This document shows, piece after piece, positions 36,518 to 42,245 of a DNA stretch of 42,245 bases. The DNA comes from an uncultured Lysobacterales bacterium. Its GTDB lineage: Bacteria > Pseudomonadota > Gammaproteobacteria > Xanthomonadales > Ahniellaceae. A program made the translations under genes and the position numbers. The stretch lies in the NCBI GenBank assembly GCA_937924195.1, contig CALDVP010000142.1, positions 1 to 42,245 of the forward strand, given 5' to 3'. How positions within the stretch are numbered: position 1 is the first letter of the stretch; each line of letters begins with the position of its first letter. The notes beneath the pieces were generated by a model, which saw only the letters and a list, made by a program, of their open reading frames with translations, had not been told where the DNA came from and searched no databases.

Positions 36518-39500
36518 ATGAACCCGAAGTCCCGACGCGCGCTCGGTACCCTGTGCGCACTCGCACTGTCGATTCGCGTCGCGCTCGCGGCTGCGCCGGC
36601 CGCGTTGAACGTGGTTGCGTTCGACCGCTCGACGCCTCTGGCACGGGCAGAAGTCGTCGTCGACGGTCGTGTCGTGGGCCGAACGAACGCCGACGGCGCG
36701 TTGTCACTCCAGCTCGAGCCGGGCTCGCGCGAATTGATCATCCGAGTGGACGGTCGTGACGTATTGCGGCGGCCACTCGAACTGGTGCCAGGCGAAGCCG
36801 CCGAGCTGATCGCAACGATCGATCCCGACGCCGAGCCGAGAGTTCTCTTCGAGAGTTCCCGTGGCTCCTTGGCGGGATCCACGGCGACGACCACGGCGGA
36901 GGTGGGTCCGCCCGGTCGCCTTGCCGGCCGAATCACGAGCGCCGAAGACGGCAAGCCGGTCGCCAACGCGCGGGTCTTCGTCAGTGGCACGCCGATCGAC
37001 GTACGCACCGACACCGACGGCCGCTTCGAAGCCAGCTTGCCGCCAGGCGACTATTCGATCTCGGTCGTCGCGCCAAACTTTGCCGCGCGTACGCTCGACG
37101 GAATCGCGATCGCATCGGAGGTCCGCACCGACCGAGATGTCGAGTTGACGCCGGCGGGTCTCGAGCTGCCCGAGTTCGTCGTTCTCGAGCCCTTCGTCGA
37201 AGGCTCGCTCGCCGCCTTCGTCGAGGAAAAGCGGCAGAGTTTCGCCGTTGCCGACGTGCTCAGCATCGAACAGATTTCGCGCGCCGGCGACTCCGACGTC
37301 GCTGGCGCATTGCGCCGCGTCACCGGCCTCACGCTGGTCGACGGCAAATATGTCTACGTCCGTGGGCTGGGCGAGCGCTATTCGAGCGTGCTGCTGAACG
37401 GTGCGTCGGTGCCGTCGCCCGACCCGAGCCGCAGAGTCGTCGCGCTCGACCTCTTTCCGGTCGAGATCCTCGACGGCGTGGTGATCCAGAAGAGCTTCTC
37501 GCCGGAAATGCCCGGGGAATTCGGCGGGGGCACGATCCAGCTCCGAACTCGCAGCATTCCAGCCGGGTTCTTCGTGCGTCTGGCCCTGAGCCAGGGCTGG
37601 GTCGAGGGCACCACCCTCAAGTCAGGTCTCCGCTATGACGGGGGAACGCAGGATTGGACCGGGTTCGATCAGGTGCGCGGTCTGCCGGATTCGGTGATCG
37701 AGGCCAACCGACGGTTCGGGACGCTCCGGGTCGAGACCCCGTTTAGCCCGGGCCTGACGCCCGCTGAACTGGAGACGGTGGGCCGAGACCTCGCGGCCGG
37801 TGGCTTCGACACGCGGCTTGCCAAGCTGCCGACGAACGGAAGCCTCACCTTCGCGATCGGCAATGCCCTCGACATCGGCGAGGACTGGCGCGTCGGATTC
37901 ACCCATTCGATTCGGTACGCCCAGAGCTGGGACAACCTCGAAGATGTGCGCCGCAAGTTCGCGTTCTCCGGCCCCGGAGAACCCCTCGTGCCGTTTCTCG
38001 ATCTCACGCGCGAACGAACCGAACGGCAGATCGATCTTTCGGCATTCCTGGCGCTCGGCGTCGAGTATGGGGAGCATCATCGAATCCAGGCGACGACGAC
38101 GCTGGTGCGGCAAACGATCGACACGACGCAGATCGACGAAGGTCTCGATATCTCGGAATCGTTGTCGCGTTTCTTTCTGCTCGAATGGGAAGAGAATGCG
38201 CTACTGGCTCAGCAGTTCAATGGCAGTCATCGGTTTCCGACGGTCTCGGATCTCTCGCTCGACTGGAACTACACTCGCGCCCAGGCCAAGCGCGATGCGC
38301 CAAATACGCGCAGTTATCGATACGACCTGATCGAAGGGACCGAGGACCGCTTTCAGCTTTCGCCGAGGTCCGACAGCAATGACATCACCTACGGCAACCT
38401 GGTCGACGACAGCGAGAGCGCGAACGTCGATCTCAAGCTGCCGTTCAGTCCGGCCGACGGACACACCATCAGCTACATGGCGGGGCTCGGCCGGATCGAC
38501 CGCGAGCGGCGGGCCGAGGTGCGCCGCTACAGCTACTTCGGGCGCCCGCCGCCGGGCAGCCCGGAGGATTTTCTGCAACGACCCCCGAGCCGGATTTTTT
38601 CGCCCGAGAACATTCGGCGCGATGGTTTCGTCATCCGTGACGTGACGCGGAACTCCGATGCCTATCTTGCGACCTTCGATCTCAAGTCGGCCTACTTCAA
38701 CTTCGATTGGGTCTGGGAGGACGTGCTCCGGTTCACCGCCGGGGCCCGCGATGAACGGTTGGATCAGTTGGTGCGGACGTTCAACCTCAGCAACACTTCG
38801 GTGATCGACAGTGAGTCGGTCCTCCGGAGCAAGGACGTGCTGCCTTCGGCGGCGGTGACCTGGTTCATCAATGAGGATGCGCAATTGCGCGCGATCTTCG
38901 CCGAGACGGTCTCCCGCCCGGACTTTCGGGAATTGACGACCAGCGCCTTCATCGATCCGGTCGTCGACACGATCTCGATCGGAAACCCAGAACTCGTGCC
39001 CGCGGCTATCAAGAACTACGATCTGCGTTACGAATATTATTTCTCGCCGACGGAAAGCGCCTCGATCGCGTTGTTCGGCAAGGAGTTTTCAAGTCCGATC
39101 GAACGTATCCAGTCGCCTGCAACCGGTGACGTCGTGACTTTCAACAATGTGCCGAGCGCGACCCTCTACGGGATCGAGTTCGATCTTTACAAATCGCTCG
39201 GCTTCGTCTCCGAATGGGACTGGACCGAGCGACTGGGGCTCGGTTGGTTGCCCTGGCAGGATATCTATGTCAACGCCAATTATGCGCGGATTCAGTCGAG
39301 GGTTTCATTGACCCGAGAAACAGCGGGGATTCTGACCAATCTCGAACGGCCTCTGCAGGGCCAGTCCCCCTACGTGACCAATGTGCAGCTCGGTTGGTAC
39401 CCGGAGGACGGCGAGCGGGAGCTCAGCATCCTCTACAATCTCTCCGGACGACGCATTTCGGAAGTCGGTGTGTTTGGCACGCCGGACGTGTTCGAAGAAC

Positions 39501-39673
39501 CGGCGGGGCAGCTCGACGTGGTCTATGCCACGCGTCTTCCGGCGGATTTCAAGCTCAAGCTGCGCGCGCGGAACCTGCTCGATCCGAAGATCGAGTTCAC
39601 GGTAGGCGACGAGATCCGCCGCGAATACCGGCGCGGTCGCTCGGTGACTGTCAGCATCGAGCGGTCGTTCTGA
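36518..39673 (+). CDS. TonB-dependent receptor with two N-terminal carboxypeptidase-like domains
   Basis: This 1051-residue outer-membrane receptor is the last gene of the TonB operon. A signal peptide (about residues 1-25) is followed by two beta-sandwich carboxypeptidase-regulatory-like domains: about 27-102 (ARAEVVVDGRVVGRTNADG) and 133-210 (GRITSAEDGKPVANARVFVSG). A TonB-box-like EFVVLEPF lies at 219-226. The plug at about 238-350 carries SDVAGALRRVTGLTLVDGKYVYVRGLGERYSSVLLNG and MPGEFGGGTIQLRT. The barrel ends in Phe (VTVSIERSF), the usual outer-membrane insertion signal. Two extra N-terminal domains are unusual; one is common. AAGGAT lies about seven bases before the ATG. Direct cotranscription with its own TonB and TPR genes implies a dedicated transport route. 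Ligand unknown. Confidence 0.92.
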   Translation: MNPKSRRALGTLCALALSIRVALAAAPAALNVVAFDRSTPLARAEVVVDGRVVGRTNADGALSLQLEPGSRELIIRVDGRDVLRRPLELVPGEAAELIATIDPDAEPRVLFESSRGSLAGSTATTTAEVGPPGRLAGRITSAEDGKPVANARVFVSGTPIDVRTDTDGRFEASLPPGDYSISVVAPNFAARTLDGIAIASEVRTDRDVELTPAGLELPEFVVLEPFVEGSLAAFVEEKRQSFAVADVLSIEQISRAGDSDVAGALRRVTGLTLVDGKYVYVRGLGERYSSVLLNGASVPSPDPSRRVVALDLFPVEILDGVVIQKSFSPEMPGEFGGGTIQLRTRSIPAGFFVRLALSQGWVEGTTLKSGLRYDGGTQDWTGFDQVRGLPDSVIEANRRFGTLRVETPFSPGLTPAELETVGRDLAAGGFDTRLAKLPTNGSLTFAIGNALDIGEDWRVGFTHSIRYAQSWDNLEDVRRKFAFSGPGEPLVPFLDLTRERTERQIDLSAFLALGVEYGEHHRIQATTTLVRQTIDTTQIDEGLDISESLSRFFLLEWEENALLAQQFNGSHRFPTVSDLSLDWNYTRAQAKRDAPNTRSYRYDLIEGTEDRFQLSPRSDSNDITYGNLVDDSESANVDLKLPFSPADGHTISYMAGLGRIDRERRAEVRRYSYFGRPPPGSPEDFLQRPPSRIFSPENIRRDGFVIRDVTRNSDAYLATFDLKSAYFNFDWVWEDVLRFTAGARDERLDQLVRTFNLSNTSVIDSESVLRSKDVLPSAAVTWFINEDAQLRAIFAETVSRPDFRELTTSAFIDPVVDTISIGNPELVPAAIKNYDLRYEYYFSPTESASIALFGKEFSSPIERIQSPATGDVVTFNNVPSATLYGIEFDLYKSLGFVSEWDWTERLGLGWLPWQDIYVNANYARIQSRVSLTRETAGILTNLERPLQGQSPYVTNVQLGWYPEDGERELSILYNLSGRRISEVGVFGTPDVFEEPAGQLDVVYATRLPADFKLKLRARNLLDPKIEFTVGDEIRREYRRGRSVTVSIERSF

Positions 39674-39959
39674 CGCCGCGGCGGGTGCGACCGATCTGCG
39701 ACGCGTGGGACGACCCGCGACGAAGTGCCGCAAGCCTGCACACGCGGATGATTACTCGTCATCGGCGGACGGAATCGCGAGCCGCGCGGCGAGTGACAGC
39801 CGCCGGACTGCTCCCGGCAGACCGGCGGCGTCCGTAGCGCTGTCATCTAGCTGACGTAAAAGCGCCAAGTCCGCGTCACCCGTCCCGTCTAGTCTCCCGC
39901 GGCGTGTCCGTCCCGACCACCGGGTCGGGGTCTCGTCATCGTCCACATCGAGGTATCCC
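39674..39959 (+). promoter_or_regulatory. Receptor/beta-helix gene intergenic region
   Basis: These 286 bases carry no gene that I can support. They contain the PHO-box candidate at 39840-39857. The last 20 bases hold GAGG about seven bases before the ATG at 39960. No clear terminator follows the receptor gene, so read-through into the beta-helix gene is possible in addition to its own promoter. Confidence 0.4.
39840..39857 (+). promoter_or_regulatory. PHO-box candidate (PhoB site)
   Basis: CTGTCAT-CTAG-CTGACGT has two 7-base half-sites at the 11-base period of PhoB boxes. The first half matches CTGTCAY fully. The second matches five of seven and equals, up to the variable last base, the CTGACGC half-site I recall from the E. 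coli phoB promoter. It lies 102-120 bases upstream of the beta-helix gene. No clear -10 lies about ten bases downstream of it, which weakens the call. Confidence 0.5.
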
Positions 39960-41750
39960 ATGAAACCGAGTGTCCTCAAGCGGACTGCCGCTGTCGCCGC
40001 GTTTGCGGTGGCCGGTCTCTTCGCTGCGCCCTCTGAAGCCGCGTTCATCGTCAACGAAAATACGGTCGAAGGAAACTGGTTCTCCGATCCGTCCAACATC
40101 TCGATCGAGTTCGACTACATTCCTCTCGGCGGGGTCAATGGCGTCCTGTTCGCAGTCGTGTATACCTTCGACGGCTCGGGCAATCCGCTGTGGTTGTCTT
40201 CGACGATTCCGGTCACCGAAGGTCAGTTCAGCTTCACGAACCAGGATCTCTTCCGGTTCACGGGTGGCACGTGGAACAATCGAACCGCGAACACGCAAGT
40301 GTCGCCGGCCTTCGGGAAGATCTCGATCACGTTCAACACCTGCAGTGAGGCTACCGTCTCGGTGACGCCGGCTGCCGGTTCGAACCTGAACGCACTCAAC
40401 AACCTTCGCGTGATCAAGTCCGAAACTGGCATCGCCGGTTACCGCTCGCCTGGCTGCGTGTACACCGAGCCGTTCACCGCGTGTCCGGCTGGCACGACGG
40501 CGGTGTCGGGCCAGCCGCGCACCTGCCTGCTGACGGGGATCAACACACAGCCCATTCGTCTCACCAACTCGGCGACCTACCTGCTGCAGGGTAAAGTGCA
40601 GATCGGCGGTCCATTGCCGACCAACGGTCAGCCCCAGAATCCGACCACGATCACGATCGAACCGGGCACGCTGATTCGCGGTGCGACGGGCGGCCTCGAC
40701 TTCCTCCAGATCAATCCTGGGTCGAAGATTTTTGCAGAGGGTACGCCGGATGCGCCGATCATCTTTACGGGACCCACCGAGGAGTCCGGATCGTGGGGTG
40801 GTCTGGTCGTCGCGGGACTGGCGCGCAACAATGCGGCGTCCGTACCGGGCGGTACCGCTGCGTTCGAAGCGGATCCGAATACCATCTGGGGCGGAAACAA
40901 CGACGCCGATTCGTCGGGTGTGTTGCGGTTCATCCAGATCCGTAACGCGGGGCGCGTGATCTCGGGCAATGTCGAGCTCAACTCGCTGACGATGGGTTCG
41001 GTCGGCTCGGGCACGGTGGTGGAATACATCCAGAGTCACAATGGCCTCGACGACTGCATCGAACTGTTCGGTGGCACCGTGAACGTCAAGTATTTCGTGT
41101 GCACCCGTGGCAACGACGACGGGATCGACATCGATACCGGTGGCTATCGCGGATTCATCCAGTACGCGCTGATCACCGCCGGTGGCAACGCCGATCCCTC
41201 CGACGGCAGCTGCGTCGAGTCGGACAGCAACGCCCAGTCGTTCAATGCCCAGCCGCGAGCGAATCCGATCGTTGCAAATATGACCTGTATCGGACGGGCC
41301 GGTCAGAATTTCCGCCGGCAGATCCGCCTGCGGCGCGGCTCGGCCGGGCAGTACTGGAACTCGGTCATTGCCAACCAGCCGAGCGGCGAGTGCCTGACGA
41401 TCTTCGATCAGGCAACGTTCGATCAAATTCCCGCCGGGTTGCTGCAGATCCGAGGCACCTCTCTGCTCGGCTGCACCAACAACTTCGGGGCCGCGAGCGC
41501 GGATCTTACCGCGCAGGTGCAGACGTGGTTCAACACCGCGGGATGGAATAACAATACCGGCACGATCGCAGGCAATCTCGACGGCCTGTTCCCCGTCCGT
41601 GGGGGTGGTCTCGATGGCACCGCGGCACCGTTGCCCGCCGACAACCCGTTCTTCGACAAGGTCAACTTCCGTGGCGCCCTCGGCCCGTCGCCGGCGCGCA
41701 ACTGGACGATCGGCTGGACCTATCCGGGTTCGGTCGGCAGCTTCGACTGA
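39960..41750 (+). CDS. Secreted protein: xanthomonad-type N-domain plus beta-helix-like region
   Basis: This 596-residue protein has a signal peptide (MKPSVLKR to SEAAF, about 1-28). Residues 30-155 resemble a small repeat-like domain frequent in xanthomonad secreted proteins (GVLFAVVYTFDGSGNPLWLSSTIP, then FGKISITFNTCSEATVSV). From about 195 to 470 it looks like a right-handed parallel beta-helix, similar to secreted proteins I recall from Bacteroidota. Typical segments are GSWGGLVVAGLA, GGNNDADSSGVLRFIQIRNAG, GSGTVVEYIQSHNG and ELFGGTVNVKYFVCTRGNDDG. Acidic turns (DDCIE, NDDGIDID) could bind calcium. Ten cysteines fit a periplasmic or extracellular disulfide-bonded protein. The C-terminus ends NWTIGWTYPG. 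No catalytic residues are recognisable. It follows the receptor and ends at a strong terminator. Confidence 0.75.
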   Translation: MKPSVLKRTAAVAAFAVAGLFAAPSEAAFIVNENTVEGNWFSDPSNISIEFDYIPLGGVNGVLFAVVYTFDGSGNPLWLSSTIPVTEGQFSFTNQDLFRFTGGTWNNRTANTQVSPAFGKISITFNTCSEATVSVTPAAGSNLNALNNLRVIKSETGIAGYRSPGCVYTEPFTACPAGTTAVSGQPRTCLLTGINTQPIRLTNSATYLLQGKVQIGGPLPTNGQPQNPTTITIEPGTLIRGATGGLDFLQINPGSKIFAEGTPDAPIIFTGPTEESGSWGGLVVAGLARNNAASVPGGTAAFEADPNTIWGGNNDADSSGVLRFIQIRNAGRVISGNVELNSLTMGSVGSGTVVEYIQSHNGLDDCIELFGGTVNVKYFVCTRGNDDGIDIDTGGYRGFIQYALITAGGNADPSDGSCVESDSNAQSFNAQPRANPIVANMTCIGRAGQNFRRQIRLRRGSAGQYWNSVIANQPSGECLTIFDQATFDQIPAGLLQIRGTSLLGCTNNFGAASADLTAQVQTWFNTAGWNNNTGTIAGNLDGLFPVRGGGLDGTAAPLPADNPFFDKVNFRGALGPSPARNWTIGWTYPGSVGSFD

Positions 41751-41813
41751 CACCGGGGGCAGCTGCATCCATCGGTGCAGCGGTTTCACACTGCTGAGTC
41801 GAATAGGTCGGGG

Positions 41814-41849
41814 ACGAGGCCACCGCGCAAGCGGTGGCCTCGTTCTTTT
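41814..41849 (+). terminator. Rho-independent terminator of the beta-helix gene
   Basis: ACGAGGCCACCGC (41814-41826) pairs perfectly with GCGGTGGCCTCGT (41831-41843) around the stable tetraloop GCAA. It runs into the T-rich tract TTCTTTT (41843-41849). It lies 63 bases after the stop and is the only hairpin with a T-tract that I found in the window. Read on the opposite strand it would face the end of radC. Confidence 0.92.
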
Positions 41850-41885
41850 GCGAGACGTGCGAGCCGTGGCGGGGTTCGCGTTTGA

Positions 41886-42245
41886 TCAGAGCAGCCCACG
41901 CTCGGCCAGTGACACCGGCTCGCCATCGCCGACGATGAAGTGGTCGAGCAGGCGTGCATCGACGAGAGCCAGTGCTGCCCGCAGGCGCTCGGTGACCGTC
42001 AGATCGGCGGCGCTTGGCTCGGCGATTCCCGAAGGATGGTTGTGGGCGACGATCACGGCGGCAGCGTTGTGCGCCATCACGCGGCGCACGACCTCGCGCG
42101 GATGCACGCTGGTGGCGTTCAGCGTGCCACGGAACAGTTCTTCTCGCGCGACGACACGGTGGCGGTTGTCGAGGAACAGTGCCACGAAGACCTCGTGCGG
42201 TAGGGGGCCGATCCAGAGTTTCAGGTATTCGGCGGTGTCCCGTGG
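41886..42245 (-). CDS. radC: RadC/JAB-domain protein (partial, N-terminus beyond right edge)
   Basis: Only the last 119 residues lie in the window. They contain the JAB1/MPN-like (JAMM) fold of Rad[36 protein letters not shown], the metal-binding AHNHPSG with the following [12 protein letters not shown] (H-x-H and Asp), and the C-terminal [21 protein letters not shown]. RadC proteins are widely kept, often near mobile DNA or rpmB/coaBC. A link to DNA repair was reported historically but is now doubted. Codon phase is continuous up to the edge, so the start lies outside. Confidence 0.93.
   Translation of the reverse strand, partial: PRDTAEYLKLWIGPLPHEVFVALFLDNRHRVVAREELFRGTLNATSVHPREVVRRVMAHNAAAVIVAHNHPSGIAEPSAADLTVTERLRAALALVDARLLDHFIVGDGEPVSLAERGLL

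Overview
The window is a GC-rich (roughly two-thirds G+C by eye), densely coded stretch of chromosome. I place it in the Gammaproteobacteria, order Lysobacterales (Xanthomonadales) or a close relative. The markers are a Clp-type Crp regulator next to speD and the trpE-G-D-C genes, a comM-ubiK-amtB-P-II cluster, divergent speE/speA with a biosynthetic arginine decarboxylase, and very large TonB-dependent receptors with carboxypeptidase-like N-terminal domains. I see no tRNA, rRNA, IS element, prophage or CRISPR array. Both edges cut genes: a PlsC-type acyltransferase on the left and radC on the right.

Layout. 1-6.1 kb holds the acyltransferase, a thioesterase-srkA pair, the ubiJ-ubiB-truC operon and a vapBC toxin-antitoxin pair with a palindrome in front of it. 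6.2-10.1 kb holds comM and ubiK on the minus strand, then amtB-glnK on the plus strand. 10.2-16.8 kb holds divergent speE/speA, an AbgT-type transporter and a GlcF-like Fe-S protein translationally coupled to coq7. 16.9-21.2 kb holds a lipoprotein of the alkaline phosphatase superfamily followed by a TonB-dependent receptor. 21.3-25.1 kb holds speD, divergent clp with a GNAT acetyltransferase, and putP. 25.2-29.2 kb is trpE-G-D-C read leftwards. 29.2-41.8 kb holds a sensor kinase with a CBM9-like sensor domain and, divergent from it, a DUF3450-TtpC-ExbB-ExbD-TonB-TPR-receptor operon, then a secreted beta-helix-like protein ending at a strong terminator.

How the genes work together. Four ubiquinone genes (ubiJ, ubiB, ubiK, coq7) lie at three places. 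SpeA, SpeE and SpeD cover agmatine and spermidine synthesis, and trpEGDC covers the first steps of tryptophan synthesis. The most interesting region is 31.4-41.8 kb. It looks like a complete, dedicated TonB energy module with its own receptor and a neighbouring secreted protein. A good match to a PHO box lies upstream of the secreted protein, and a weaker, half-conserved one lies upstream of the whole operon. Together with the separate phosphatase-receptor pair this suggests, but does not prove, a phosphate-starvation uptake role.

All calls come from reading the translated sequence and recalling family motifs. No database search or structure prediction was run.
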